Positions 27,123 to 35,721 of a DNA stretch of 64,000 bases are shown one piece after another. How positions within the stretch are numbered: the stretch's first letter is position 1; each line of letters begins with the position of its first letter. This DNA comes from Alteriqipengyuania lutimaris (GTDB lineage Bacteria; Pseudomonadota; Alphaproteobacteria; Sphingomonadales; Sphingomonadaceae), in the NCBI RefSeq assembly GCF_003363135.1, contig NZ_QRBB01000001.1, positions 744,001 through 808,000 on the forward strand, read 5' to 3'. Under the pieces are notes generated by a model. The model searched no databases. It saw nothing but the letters and a program-made list of their open reading frames with translations, and was not told the origin of the DNA. Made by a program: the position numbers and the translations under genes.

Positions 27123-27412
27123 CGTGCTCTCGAAGGTTTCGGAGCAGTGCGGACAAGTCTGCGTCAAGTCGCTTAGGGCTGGCCTGTCAATGAAAGGGCG
27201 GCATCCAGCAATGTCTCGCTCGACAAGAGCCAGATCTGCGGCGCTGTGATCGCAGCCGACATGATCTCGCCTTTGCCCGCGCGGTCCAAGGGGACGTAAA
27301 AGCGCTGGTGGCGAGCCGCTGGCTAGAGCGAATCGAAACGCGTGAAGGGGCCAGAAGTCAATTGGAAGAGCGTTCTTGAAGCAACGCCAAAGCCCATCGA
27401 CGAAGCACTCGC

Positions 27413-27436
27413 TGTGGATAAGCACAGTTATCCACC
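27413..27436. promoter_or_regulatory. inverted pair of DnaA boxes
   Basis: TGTGGATAA (27413-27421) is a perfect DnaA box on the minus strand (TTATCCACA). TTATCCACC (27428-27436) differs from consensus only at the last base. The arms GTGGATAA and TTATCCAC form a perfect 8-bp inverted repeat with a 6-base spacer. AT-rich sequence follows. The function is unknown. Confidence 0.5.
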
Positions 27437-27596
27437 GTCAAAAGAAATTACTTGTATTGTCGAGGGCGCAGGATTTCCGCCGAGTCCCGAGTAGGCTTCG
27501 GTGCCCCTAGCTGGCAATATTACTTATCCGCGATTTCCACAGGCTTGTGCCCCTTGCGTGAGGCGGCAGCCTGATTCACATTAAGTATAGACAACG

Positions 27597-27624
27597 AAAA
27601 GCCGAGCCTCTTTCGAGGCCCGGC
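27597..27624 (-). terminator. rho-independent terminator without an obvious gene
   Basis: On the minus strand, GCCGGGCCTC and GAGGCTCGGC form a 10-bp stem with one G-T pair and a GAAA tetraloop, followed by TTTTC. The plus-strand reading has no T run. A minus-strand transcript must come from the right, but no good minus-strand gene lies there, so a small RNA is possible. Confidence 0.55.
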
Positions 27625-27743
27625 CCATCGTTCGCCGGGAAAGCCCTGAGGCCATCCGGTGCGAAACAGCTGCGTCAACAGCGTGTGCAACGTGCGCACG
27701 TTTGCTGCTTCGGTCAAGGCCTCGTAGATCGAAGGAGGTCCCC

Positions 27744-27878
27744 ATGGGACGTAAGGTGCCGCGCCAAACGGCGCATCGTAGTTCGGTGAACGGTCGTTTC
27801 GTAACCGAAAAGTTTGCAGACAGAAATCCACGAGAAACCGAAAAAGAGCGGATCAAGCGACCCGACTGGACTCGCTGA
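27744..27878 (+). CDS. small basic protein (GRFVT-type), coupled to KTSC gene
   Basis: This 44-residue frame has an excellent ribosome site (AAGGAGG, 6 bases before ATG 27744). The protein is basic and contains RSSVNGRFVTEKFADRNP, resembling a family of tiny alphaproteobacterial proteins with a GRFVT motif. Its stop overlaps the KTSC start (TGATG). It is easily missed because of its size. The function is unknown. Confidence 0.65.
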   Translation: MGRKVPRQTAHRSSVNGRFVTEKFADRNPRETEKERIKRPDWTR

Positions 27879-28078
27879 TGTTACGCGCAACATTTAGTTC
27901 CTCGGCGATTTCAAGCGCGAGCTACAACCCGGTAACAGGTGGCTTGCACATCGTTTTCACAAGTGGTCGGGGCTACGACTTTTGCGGTGTCCCCGAGGCG
28001 GTATGGCGGGGATTATGTTCCGCCGGGTCGACGGGCACTTTTTACAACGAGGTCATCCGCGACCACTACCAATGCTAA
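27878..28078 (+). CDS. KTSC-domain protein
   Basis: This 66-residue protein is a KTSC domain. It runs from SSAISSASYNPVTGGLHIVF through GYDFCGVPEAVWRGL to TGTFYNEVIRDHYQC, matching the pattern that links Tyr, Val-Pro and the terminal Arg-x-x-Tyr. The name-giving Lys-Thr-Ser-Cys residues are only partly kept (SAGST). KTSC domains occur alone or near RNA and DNA enzymes; the role is unknown. It is co-translated with the 44-residue gene before it. Confidence 0.75.
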   Translation: MLRATFSSSAISSASYNPVTGGLHIVFTSGRGYDFCGVPEAVWRGLCSAGSTGTFYNEVIRDHYQC

Positions 28079-28084
28079 CTTGGC

Positions 28085-28111
28085 GATGGAGGCTCTTTAT
28101 GGGCCTCCATC
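28085..28111. terminator. hairpin between KTSC and purD
   Basis: GATGGAGGC (28085-28093) and GCCTCCATC (28103-28111) form a perfect 9-bp stem. It sits 7 bases after the KTSC stop and overlaps the purD stop codon. There is no strong T run on either strand, so it may act as a weak two-way terminator or mRNA 3' end stabiliser for the convergent genes. Confidence 0.5.
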
Positions 28112-29387
28112 ACCCCCGCTCCCGCTCCATTTCGCGCCAGCCGATATCGCGGCGGCAGAAGCCGTCGGGGAAGGTGATCGCGTCGACCGCCTGGTAGGCT
28201 GCGGCCTGCGCCTGCGTCACATTGGCCCCGCGCGCGGTCACGTTGAGCACGCGGCCTCCGCTCGAAACCAGCGTGCCGTCCTCCGTTCGCGCAGTGCCCG
28301 CGTGGAAGACCTTCGCGTCCTCGCTCTCCGCCGAGCCCAGATCGATCGTGCCGCCCTTCTTGGGCGTGCCCGGATAACCTTCTGCCGCCATCACCACGGT
28401 CAGCGCGGTGTCGTGCGAGAAGCGCACCGGGCCGGCGCTGGCCAGCTTGCCGGTCGCGCAGGCCATGAGCAGCGCGGCCAGATCGCCCTCGAAGCGCATC
28501 ATCAGCACCTGGCATTCGGGATCGCCGAAGCGGATGTTGTATTCGACCAGTTTCGGCCCCTGCTCGGTCAGCATCAGCCCGGCGTAGAGCACGCCCACGT
28601 AAGGCATGCCCTCGCTGCCGAGCGTGCGCACGGTGGGCGCGACGATTTCGCGCATCGCGCGGTCGATCAGGTCCTCGCTCAGCACCGGGGCGGGGCTGTA
28701 GGCGCCCATGCCGCCGGTATTGGGCCCGGTATCGCCTTCACCCACGCGCTTGTGATCCTGCGCGGTGCCGAAGGGCACGATGATCTCGCCATCGGTGAGT
28801 GCGAAGAAGCTCGCCTCCTCGCCCGCCATGAACTCCTCGATCACGACCTCCGACCCGGCGGAGCCGAACCTGCCGTCGAACATTTCGGACAGCGCCTGTT
28901 GCGCCTCCTCGCGCGTTTCAGCGATCACCACGCCCTTGCCCGCGGCCAGACCGTCGGCCTTAAGCACGAAGGGCGCATCGAAATGCTTCAAGGCCCCCCA
29001 TGCCGCCTCGAGCGAGGTCGCGCGTTCGTAGCGCGCGGTGGGGATATCGGCGCGCGCGCACAGGTCCTTGGTGAAGCCTTTGCTGCCTTCGAGCTGCGCG
29101 GCGGCCTTCGAGGGGCCGAAGACCGCGATGCCCTCGGCGCGCAGGTCGTCCGCCAGCCCCGCGACCAGCGGCGCTTCGGGGCCGATCACGACCAGCGCGA
29201 TGTCCTTCTCGTGGCAAAAGCCGATCACGGCCTTGTGATCGCCCGCATCGAGCGCGACAATGTCTGCCTGTTCTGCGATGCCCGGGTTGCCGGGCGTGGC
29301 ATAAAGCCTGGAACAGGAGGGTGCGGCAGCGAGCTTCCATGCGAGGGCATGTTCGCGGCCACCCGATCCGACCAGAAGGATGTTCAT
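28110..29387 (-). CDS. purD: phosphoribosylamine-glycine ligase
   Basis: This 425-residue GAR synthetase carries out step two of purine synthesis with an ATP-grasp fold. Its landmarks are [67 protein letters not shown], and [15 protein letters not shown] 29387 overlaps the xseA start codon on the other strand (CATG). A GGGAAG ribosome site lies inside xseA. Confidence 0.97.
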   Translation of the reverse strand: MNILLVGSGGREHALAWKLAAAPSCSRLYATPGNPGIAEQADIVALDAGDHKAVIGFCHEKDIALVVIGPEAPLVAGLADDLRAEGIAVFGPSKAAAQLEGSKGFTKDLCARADIPTARYERATSLEAAWGALKHFDAPFVLKADGLAAGKGVVIAETREEAQQALSEMFDGRFGSAGSEVVIEEFMAGEEASFFALTDGEIIVPFGTAQDHKRVGEGDTGPNTGGMGAYSPAPVLSEDLIDRAMREIVAPTVRTLGSEGMPYVGVLYAGLMLTEQGPKLVEYNIRFGDPECQVLMMRFEGDLAALLMACATGKLASAGPVRFSHDTALTVVMAAEGYPGTPKKGGTIDLGSAESEDAKVFHAGTARTEDGTLVSSGGRVLNVTARGANVTQAQAAAYQAVDAITFPDGFCRRDIGWREMERERG

Positions 29388-30858
29388 GAGCGCTTCCCAA
29401 TTCGACGATTCCGATCCCTCGCTGCTAGCCGAGAGCCGCCCGGGCGACAATTCCGAGCCGCTCAGCGTCACCGATCTCTCGCGCAGCCTGAAGCGCGTGG
29501 TGGAGGACCGGTTCGGCTTCGTGCGGCTGCGCGGCGAATTGTCGGGCGTGAAGCGCGCGGCCTCGGGCCACCTCTATTGCAGCATCAAGGACGAGAAATC
29601 GGTCATCGACGGGGTGATGTGGAAGAGCGCGGCCCCGCGCCTCGCCTTCCGACCCGAGGATGGGGTGGAGGTGATCGCGAGCGGCAAGATCACCACCTAT
29701 GCCGGGCGCAGCAAATACCAGATCGTGATCGAACGCATGGAGCTGGCGGGCGAGGGCGCGCTGCTCGCGCTGCTGGAGAAGACCAAGGCGCGGCTGGAGG
29801 CGGAAGGGCTCTTCACGCCCGAGCGCAAGAAGCCGCTGCCGTTCCTCCCGCGCACCATCGGCGTGGTCACCTCGCCCACCGGCGCGGTGATTCGCGATAT
29901 CCTTCACCGCCTGTCGGACCGATTCCCGAGCCACGTGATCGTGTGGCCCGTGGTTGTACAGGGAGAGACCGCTAAGGGGCAGGTGAGTGCGGCTGTGCGT
30001 GGTTTCAACGCGCTTGAACACGCTGGTGCGGTGCCTCGGCCCGACCTGCTGATCGTGGCGCGCGGGGGTGGCTCGATCGAGGATTTGTGGGCCTTCAACG
30101 AGGAAGAGGTGGTCCGCGCGATCGCCGAATCGGAGATCCCGGTGATCTCCGCCGTGGGACACGAAACCGACACGACGCTGGCCGATTTCGCCGCCGACCA
30201 TCGCGCGCCCACCCCTACCGCCGCTGCCGAACGCGCGGTGCCGGTGCGCGCGGAACTGGCGAGCGCGATCGCCGATCTCGGCGCACGGCAGATGCGCTGT
30301 GCCTCGCGGCCCGTCACGCTCGGTCGCGAGCGGCTGGAAGCCTGTTCGCAGCGCCTGCCGCGGCCCGAGGCGCTGCTGCAGGCTTCCGCCCAGGCGCTCG
30401 ACGAGGCGACCGAGCGCCACCGCCGCGCGCTGGTCGACCGGGTCGGCATCGGACGCGCCGCGCTCGACCAGGCGGCGGCGCGGCTGACACCTGCGACGTT
30501 GGAATGGCGGGTCAATCAGGCAAAGGAGCGGCTCGCAAATGCGCGTCTGACGCCTGCCAGCCTGACGGCCCGTCTGGAGCGTGCGACCGAACGTCTCGGC
30601 GCGCGGGTCACGCAGTTGCGCTCGCTCGATCCCGACGCGCCGCTCAAGCGCGGCTATGCGATGGTGTTCGAAGGGGCCGATGCACTCGTGCGCAGCGCAG
30701 CCGAGGCGAGAGCGGCAGGCGCGCTCAGCCTGAAATTCGCCGACGGCCGTGTGGCCGCCACCGCCGGCGACGCACCGCCCGCTGCCCCGCCTGCTCCCCG
30801 CCCGAAGTCGAAGCGGAAAAGCCCTCCGCCGCCCCCGGGGCAGGGCGACCTGTTCTGA
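29386..30858 (+). CDS. xseA: exodeoxyribonuclease VII large subunit
   Basis: This 490-residue XseA has an OB-fold domain at 20-120 ([44 protein letters not shown]). The nuclease core follows ([52 protein letters not shown]), then a long coiled region and the RGYAMV end. A Pro/Lys-rich tail closes it. ATG 29386 is preferred to 29380 because AAGGA is 5 bases upstream. The small subunit xseB is not in the window. Confidence 0.96.
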   Translation: MSASQFDDSDPSLLAESRPGDNSEPLSVTDLSRSLKRVVEDRFGFVRLRGELSGVKRAASGHLYCSIKDEKSVIDGVMWKSAAPRLAFRPEDGVEVIASGKITTYAGRSKYQIVIERMELAGEGALLALLEKTKARLEAEGLFTPERKKPLPFLPRTIGVVTSPTGAVIRDILHRLSDRFPSHVIVWPVVVQGETAKGQVSAAVRGFNALEHAGAVPRPDLLIVARGGGSIEDLWAFNEEEVVRAIAESEIPVISAVGHETDTTLADFAADHRAPTPTAAAERAVPVRAELASAIADLGARQMRCASRPVTLGRERLEACSQRLPRPEALLQASAQALDEATERHRRALVDRVGIGRAALDQAAARLTPATLEWRVNQAKERLANARLTPASLTARLERATERLGARVTQLRSLDPDAPLKRGYAMVFEGADALVRSAAEARAAGALSLKFADGRVAATAGDAPPAAPPAPRPKSKRKSPPPPPGQGDLF

Positions 30859-30898
30859 AGAGGGTGTTTCGGCGCGGCAGGATTGCTATATCACCTGC

Positions 30899-31102
30899 AT
30901 GCTTACCACTTCCAGCGATCAGCCCGCGCGGCTCCAGTTCGGTCCCAACTCCTTCCGCGTGCTGCGCAGCGGGCGCTTCGTGCCCTGCGCGGTGACCGGC
31001 GAGCCGATCCCGCTCGAAAACCTGCGCTACTGGAGCGCGGAGCACCAAGAAGCCTATGCCAGCTGCGAGATCGCGACCCGCCGCCTGACCGGCCAGGCGT
31101 GA
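30899..31102 (+). CDS. DUF2093 domain protein
   Basis: This 67-residue protein fits DUF2093: LQFGPNSFRVLRSGRFVPCAVTGEPIPLENLRYWSAEHQEAYAS is one continuous conserved block, with a single Cys. These small alphaproteobacterial proteins often sit next to xseA, as here (40 bases after it). The function is unknown. The stop overlaps the next start as GTGA. Confidence 0.8.
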   Translation: MLTTSSDQPARLQFGPNSFRVLRSGRFVPCAVTGEPIPLENLRYWSAEHQEAYASCEIATRRLTGQA

Positions 31103-32043
31103 GCCTCTCCTTCCCGAAAACGGCTGTCGGCGCGCTTGCCGTTCTGGTGCTGGCGGGCAGCTGCTCGACCGCCGACTCGCTCGAAACTCCGAGCGAGACG
31201 GTCCAGCCGGTCGCCGCGCCGGCCAGTCCGACGCCTGCGCCTACCGCCAGCCCCACTCCGACACCGGCTCCTGCCCCCGCTCGCGCGACCTTCACTTTTC
31301 GCGGTGAGCTGGAGCAGGGAGGCTGGATTCGCGGCCGCGTGCCGAGCAATACGCGCAGCGCGCGGCTGGGCGAGCAAGCGATCGGCTTCGACGAGGATGG
31401 CTATTTCTTCGCCGCATTCGATCGCGACCAGGGCCCGCAGGCGGAGCTGGTCGCCGTGCTCGACGATGGCCGCACGGTTTCGAGCCCGCTGACCGTCGCG
31501 CCGCGCGACTGGAATCTCGAATATGTGAATGTCCCCTACCGCGCAGGCCGCAGCAGCGCCGAATTCCAGCGGCTGCGTGAGGGCGAGATCGCGCAGATCG
31601 TCGCCGCGCGCGCGCAGGAGACCGGCGCGCAAGGGTGGCGGCAGGATTTCATCTGGCCCGCGACCGGGCGCATTTCGGGCCGCTTCGGTTCGCAGCGCGT
31701 CTATCAGGGCAAGCCAGGCCCCTATCACTCGGGGCTCGACATCGCACAGCCGACGGGAACGCCCTATCAGGCGCCCGCCGACGGGGTGGTGACGCTGGTG
31801 GCGCAGGACCCCTTCACGCTGGAGGGCAGGCTGCTGATGATCGACCACGGGATGGGGTTGAACAGCGCCTTCCTGCATTCGGCGACCACCGTGGTGCGCG
31901 AAGGCCAGAAGGTGCGGCAGGGGCAGTATCTCGGGACGATCGGCGCCACCGGACGCGCGACGGGGCCGCATCTGCACTGGAGCCTCAAGTGGCGCGATTC
32001 GCGGCTCGATCCGCTGCTGTTCCTGGGACCGATGCCGGACTGA
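31099..32043 (+). CDS. M23-family peptidase, lipoprotein
   Basis: This 314-residue protein starts with GTG at 31099. A lipoprotein signal (VLVLAGSC) is followed by a Thr/Pro/Ala-rich linker, a beta-rich domain, and a LytM/M23 zinc peptidase domain at 190-310. The zinc ligands are in YHSGLDIAQP (H and D) and HLHWSLKW. It probably cleaves peptidoglycan peptide cross-links, or activates amidases, in the periplasm. Full HxGxD and HxH motifs suggest it is active. Confidence 0.88.
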   Translation: MSLSFPKTAVGALAVLVLAGSCSTADSLETPSETVQPVAAPASPTPAPTASPTPTPAPAPARATFTFRGELEQGGWIRGRVPSNTRSARLGEQAIGFDEDGYFFAAFDRDQGPQAELVAVLDDGRTVSSPLTVAPRDWNLEYVNVPYRAGRSSAEFQRLREGEIAQIVAARAQETGAQGWRQDFIWPATGRISGRFGSQRVYQGKPGPYHSGLDIAQPTGTPYQAPADGVVTLVAQDPFTLEGRLLMIDHGMGLNSAFLHSATTVVREGQKVRQGQYLGTIGATGRATGPHLHWSLKWRDSRLDPLLFLGPMPD

Positions 32044-32086
32044 GCACCGACGGAAAATGCCGAATCAGGCGGGTATGGCTTTGCGG

Positions 32087-32104
32087 CCTGACACACCTGA
32101 CACA
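32087..32104. repeat. 9-bp tandem repeat
   Basis: CCTGACACA is present twice head to tail in the 260-bp gap between the M23 gene and rpmB. The rest of the gap holds the terminator at 32121 and no gene. Confidence 0.5.
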
Positions 32105-32115
32105 CTGTCCAAGGG

Positions 32116-32147
32116 GAGAAAAACCGCGCAGCCGAACGGCGCGGTTT
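32116..32147 (-). terminator. rho-independent terminator, probably of rpmB
   Basis: AAACCGCGC and GCGCGGTTT form a perfect 9-bp stem with a 9-base loop. Read on the minus strand it runs directly into a T tract. It lies about 160 bases beyond the rpmB stop, the only minus-strand gene upstream. On the plus strand it may also end the M23 transcript. Confidence 0.65.
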
Positions 32148-32304
32148 GCTAGCGGAATCGACGGTGTGAAAGAGCCGCGTCTCAGCTAGCGCGGCAGGGC
32201 AATGTAGGACACCGGCGACCAGGACTGCTCAACTGACGACGGGCGCGATCGCTGACTATGCGAACGCGCCCAGGTCGTTTCCGTAATGCGAAAGCCGGGA
32301 AGGC

Positions 32305-32595
32305 TCAGGCGGCTTCCTTGGCCGCCTTCTTCAGCTCGCGCTTCACCTTGAGGGCGCGCGCGGAAAGCTTTTCGTCCTTGGTCTTGAGCAACCAGTTGTC
32401 GAGACCGCCATTATGCTCGACCGAACGAAGACCCTGCGTCGAAACGCGGAACTTGAAGCTGCGGTCCAGCTTCTCGCTCAGCAGCGTGACGTTCTGCAGG
32501 TTGGGCAGGAACACACGCTTGGTCTTGTTGTTCGCGTGGCTGACATTGTGGCCGACCTGGCGGCCCTTGCCGGTCAGTTCGCAGATGCGCGACAT
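32305..32595 (-). CDS. rpmB: 50S ribosomal protein L28
   Basis: This 96-residue L28 has the core [50 protein letters not shown], and an Ala/Lys-rich C-terminal extension typical of alphaproteobacteria. The CxxC zinc pair of some L28 proteins is absent. It is transcribed alone. Confidence 0.97.
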   Translation of the reverse strand: MSRICELTGKGRQVGHNVSHANNKTKRVFLPNLQNVTLLSEKLDRSFKFRVSTQGLRSVEHNGGLDNWLLKTKDEKLSARALKVKRELKKAAKEAA

Positions 32596-32645
32596 GGCTT
32601 ATCTCTTCTCAAAAAAGGTGATCGGTCTGTGCCGGAAAGTCGCCG

Positions 32646-32674
32646 CGCTTAGCGGCCATTTTCCGAATTGTCAA
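32646..32674 (-). promoter_or_regulatory. putative sigma-70 promoter of rpmB
   Basis: On the minus strand, a perfect -35 box TTGACA (32669-32674) is followed after 17 bases by TAAGCG (32646-32651). The -10 box is weak. It lies about 50 bases before the rpmB start. Confidence 0.4.
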
Positions 32675-32787
32675 CCAAAAGCGCTCTATTTGCTCGGCCC
32701 AAGTGCGGCTTTACGCATGAGACAGCCTGCTTTACGCCGCATTTGTCGAGCGGCCAAGCCGCGTTTGACCTAGCAGGAGACTTATCC

Positions 32788-33033
32788 ATGAAAGCCATCA
32801 TCACCGCCGCAGCACTTGGCACCGCCGCCCTCGCCCTTGCCGGCTGCGACGTCGAGCAGACCGAAGAAGCGGAAATGCCCGAAGTCGAAGGCGGCAACAT
32901 GCCCGAATACGACGTCGATACCGCGGATGTCGACGTGGACACCGACACGACCACCGAAGAGATCGAAGTGCCGACAATGGATGTCGACGTCGAAGAACCC
33001 GGCGAAGAAGCCAACGCCGAAGCGGAAGACTGA
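32788..33033 (+). CDS. small, very acidic lipoprotein
   Basis: This 81-residue protein has a lipoprotein signal (ALALAGC, Cys at 20). The mature part is almost entirely Asp, Glu, Val, Thr and Pro, including DVDTADVDVDTDTTTEEIEV, with no Lys or Arg. Such a chain should be disordered and may bind divalent cations. AGGAGA 8 bases upstream supports the start. No family was recognised. Confidence 0.7.
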   Translation: MKAIITAAALGTAALALAGCDVEQTEEAEMPEVEGGNMPEYDVDTADVDVDTDTTTEEIEVPTMDVDVEEPGEEANAEAED

Positions 33034-33080
33034 TTTCCGAACATCGGGGGGAGCGTACGGCGCGCTTCCCCACCCCCTTC

Positions 33081-33509
33081 ATGCAGGCCGCGCTGGAACA
33101 GGCGCGCAAGGCTGCCGAGGCTGGCGAAGTTCCGGTGGGCGCGGTGGTCACGCGGCGTGGCGAGGTGATCGCCGCCGCGCATAACACCCCGCGCGGGCTC
33201 GCCGACCCGACCGCCCATGCCGAAATCCTCGCGCTGCGCGCGGCGGCCCGGGCGCTGGGGCAGGAACGGCTTGAGGGCTGCGACCTGTGGGTGACGCTGG
33301 AGCCGTGCGCGATGTGTGCCGGTGCCATCGCCCATGCGCGAATCGCGCGGCTGTATTACGCTGCTGCCGATCCCAAGGGCGGCGCTGTGGCCCACGGCGC
33401 CCGGGTCTTCGAGCATCCGCAGTGCCATCACCGGCCCGAAATCTATTCGGGCATGGGTGAGGAGGCGGCGGCTGGGTTGCTGCGCGATTTCTTCGGCACG
33501 AGGCGCTAG
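33081..33509 (+). CDS. tadA: tRNA-specific adenosine deaminase
   Basis: This 142-residue zinc deaminase converts adenosine 34 of tRNA-Arg(ACG) to inosine. The catalytic motif HAE is at 46-48 and the zinc motif PCAMC at 75-79. VPVGAVVT and ADPKGGA further fit TadA. Its stop shares a CTAG with the convergent ribonuclease gene. No clear ribosome site is seen before ATG 33081; the purine-rich GGGGGGAG is further upstream. Confidence 0.93.
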   Translation: MQAALEQARKAAEAGEVPVGAVVTRRGEVIAAAHNTPRGLADPTAHAEILALRAAARALGQERLEGCDLWVTLEPCAMCAGAIAHARIARLYYAAADPKGGAVAHGARVFEHPQCHHRPEIYSGMGEEAAAGLLRDFFGTRR

Positions 33510-34264
33510 AGTCCACGCCAGATTTTCGCGGGTGTCTCGTCGCTCGCGCCGCGAGCCGACCGCTCGCACGCCGCCGGAAGCCAGTCGCGTCCGTAACACA
33601 GCCGGATTTCTTCCAGCCAGCCGCGCTCGTTGAGCTGGACGGAGATCATCTCGCGCCGCCAGTTCGTGTTTGCGGCGATCCATGCCTCGCGGATGCGCCC
33701 TGCGGTGAGGTCGTCCTCGCGCGAAAGCCGGTCGAGGTCGGGCCAGTCGAGGCTGCGGTTGAGGATGCGGGTGATGCGGAAATAGAGGTCGGGCCGGTCG
33801 GCCATGCAGCTGCCGTGCTTGGCCCATTGCCGCATCGCGAGGCGGGCCGAGGGCTGGACGCACATCTGCCGGGCAAGCTGTGCGCCCGTGGGCCGGGCCC
33901 GGCGTGCGGAGCACCATTGCGGCCAGCTGCGCGCGCCCTGCGGCCACAACCCGTGCACGATCAGCCCGAAGCTCCCCCAGCGGCCCGAGCATTGCCGCGC
34001 GTGGCGCGGCGATTCGGTACGCGTGCGACAGAATTCAGGGCTCCAGCTCAGCGACAGGATATAGCCGGCGACGGGCATGGTCCGTGTCGGCCCATCGCGC
34101 GTGACGCCGGGCACGGACACGTTGCGCGGCAGATCGCACTGATAGCTCTGGGCCACGGCAGCGGCGGGCAGGGTTGCGGCGATCCACGCCAGCATCCCTG
34201 CGGCGCGCCGCAAGGCGCTAGGCCTCGTCGTGCGGGGTACCGGTTGCGGTCGGCTCGACCACAT
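33506..34264 (-). CDS. secreted ribonuclease T2
   Basis: This protein of about 252 residues has both catalytic blocks of the T2 family. CAS1 is FGLIVHGLWPQ and CAS2 is QWAKHGSC, each with its active-site His; an LSLSWSPEFC block precedes them. A basic N-terminus and LAWIAATLPAAAVAQ form a signal peptide, so it is periplasmic or secreted. It degrades RNA without base preference. The start is uncertain: 34264 overlaps the upstream gene by 47 bases, while ATG 34195 lacks the basic region. Confidence 0.85.
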   Translation of the reverse strand: MWSSRPQPVPRTTRPSALRRAAGMLAWIAATLPAAAVAQSYQCDLPRNVSVPGVTRDGPTRTMPVAGYILSLSWSPEFCRTRTESPRHARQCSGRWGSFGLIVHGLWPQGARSWPQWCSARRARPTGAQLARQMCVQPSARLAMRQWAKHGSCMADRPDLYFRITRILNRSLDWPDLDRLSREDDLTAGRIREAWIAANTNWRREMISVQLNERGWLEEIRLCYGRDWLPAACERSARGASDETPAKIWRGL

Positions 34265-34673
34265 CGTCGGCGGGCTTTTCGTTCAGCCACCGGATCGCAT
34301 CTGCGCGGAAGAGCAGGGCGATCGCAATGGCATTGGCGATCAGCGAGAGCAGGCCGTAGATTTCGTAGAGCGGCGTCGGCCCCACGAAATAGCCGCCGAC
34401 ATTGACCAGCGAGAGGAGGAACAACGCGACCAGGATCCACTTGGCGATGGTGGAGCGCCGGCGCGACACGAAATACCACAGCGCCAGCCCGATCAGCGCG
34501 CCGATCACATAGCCTGCAATGCTGACTTCGGGCGGAACCGTCACTCCGCTTTCCGCCGATTGCCGGGCAAACTCTGCCTTCACGCTCGGATAGCTGGCGA
34601 TGAAGCCGAGGGCTCCGAGAAACATAGAGCCGAGATAGAACAGGTCGAAAAGCTTGATCGATTGCGGCCGCAC
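34218..34673 (-). CDS. four-helix membrane protein of unknown function
   Basis: This 151-residue protein has four membrane segments (about 10-28, 48-68, 76-96, 103-123) and an acidic soluble tail. The start, SIKLFDLFYLGSMFLGAL, resembles small sphingomonad membrane proteins of no known role. It overlaps the ribonuclease T2 start and probably shares its transcript. Confidence 0.65.
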   Translation of the reverse strand: MRPQSIKLFDLFYLGSMFLGALGFIASYPSVKAEFARQSAESGVTVPPEVSIAGYVIGALIGLALWYFVSRRRSTIAKWILVALFLLSLVNVGGYFVGPTPLYEIYGLLSLIANAIAIALLFRADAIRWLNEKPADDVVEPTATGTPHDEA

Positions 34674-34742
34674 GGGCGGAATCCCCCTAAGTTATTGCAA
34701 ACGCAGTCGTGCAACATGCCGCGTGCCGGGGCAAGCGTCGCT

Positions 34743-35606
34743 TCAATCCAGCGGGGTGAAATCGAGACCGATATCCGCCGCCGGAGCGCTCTGCGTGAGC
34801 CGCCCGACCGATACGTAGTCGACGCCGCTGGCCGCCTTGGCCGCGATCGTCTCCAGCGTGATGCCGCCCGATGCCTCGGTCGGGACGCGGCCCGCGACGA
34901 TTCTTACCGCCTCGCGCAGCATGTCGGGCGCCATGTTGTCGAGCAGCAGCCGGGTGGCGCCCGCGTCGAGCGCGGGCTCGATCTGGTCGAGCCGGTCGAC
35001 CTCGCAGATGATCTCCCCCACGCCCGCCTCGCGCGCGCGGCGCACCGCTTCGCCGACCGATCCGGCAACCGCGAGGTGGTTGTCCTTGATCATCGCCGCG
35101 TCCCACAGCCCCATGCGGTGGTTGGCCCCGCCACCCATCCGAACCGCGTATTTTTCGAGGTGACGCAGGCCGGGCAGGGTCTTGCGCGTATCGAGCAGGG
35201 TGCACTCGGGATTGTCCATCCGGTCGACATAGTGGCGAACCAGCGTGGCGATTCCCGAGAGGTGTTGCACGGTATTGAGCGCGGCACGCTCCGCCGTCAG
35301 CAGTGCACGCGCGTTGCCCTCGATCCGCATGAGATCGGTGCCGGGCTCGGCTTTCGCGCCTTCTTCCACCAGCAGTTCGACCGTGCAGTCGGGGTCCAGC
35401 GCGCGGAAAAACGCCGCTGCGACCGACAGCCCGGCGACGCTGATGGGATCGCGGCTGTCCATCACGCCGGTGAACTTCGCATCCGCCGGGATGACGGCTT
35501 GCGAGGTCACGTCGCGCCCGCCTCCGGGCAGGCCTTCGCCGAGATCCTCGGCCAGGGTTGCGCGCACGAAGTTGTCGAGGTCGAAGCCGTCGATCTGGAA
35601 AGCCAT
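34743..35606 (-). CDS. nadC: nicotinate-nucleotide pyrophosphorylase (carboxylating)
   Basis: This 287-residue quinolinate phosphoribosyltransferase makes nicotinate mononucleotide in NAD synthesis. Landmarks are RNALLTAERAALNTVQHLSGIAT, LLDTRKTLPGLRHLEKYAV, GGGANHRMGLWDAAMIKDNH and EASGGITLETI. All key basic residues are present. nadA and nadB are not in this window. Confidence 0.96.
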   Translation of the reverse strand: MAFQIDGFDLDNFVRATLAEDLGEGLPGGGRDVTSQAVIPADAKFTGVMDSRDPISVAGLSVAAAFFRALDPDCTVELLVEEGAKAEPGTDLMRIEGNARALLTAERAALNTVQHLSGIATLVRHYVDRMDNPECTLLDTRKTLPGLRHLEKYAVRMGGGANHRMGLWDAAMIKDNHLAVAGSVGEAVRRAREAGVGEIICEVDRLDQIEPALDAGATRLLLDNMAPDMLREAVRIVAGRVPTEASGGITLETIAAKAASGVDYVSVGRLTQSAPAADIGLDFTPLD

Positions 35607-35721
35607 GTCTACTCCCGTTCGTCCCGATCCTGTCGGAGGGATCCACGTCGTTTTCGGGGCATCGTGCTAGAAGGAAAAAAGATCCTTCGACAAGGCCGGC
35701 ATGAGCGGTGCGGGAGCAATC

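Larger units (their letters stand above)
27123..27743. other. gene-poor 620-bp stretch
   Basis: No convincing protein gene was found here on either strand. The composition is visibly more AT-rich than the surroundings between about 27400 and 27600. It contains the paired DnaA boxes (27413-27436), weaker look-alikes (TTATCCGCG at 27524-27532, TTTCCACA near 27534-27541) and a minus-strand terminator (27597-27624). Frames on the minus strand are short and lack ribosome sites. Confidence 0.6.

Noticed and set aside
26847..27425. Minus-strand 192-codon frame overlapping the LysR gene end
   Set aside because: Half of it is antisense to the LysR gene and the rest lacks any motif or ribosome site.
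27413..27541. Calling the DnaA boxes the replication origin
   Set aside because: Too few strong boxes and no usual origin neighbours; kept only as an observation.
27520..27831. Minus-strand 103-codon frame across the orphan terminator
   Set aside because: The terminator at 27597-27624 falls inside it and the start has no ribosome site; antisense to the better-supported 44-residue gene.
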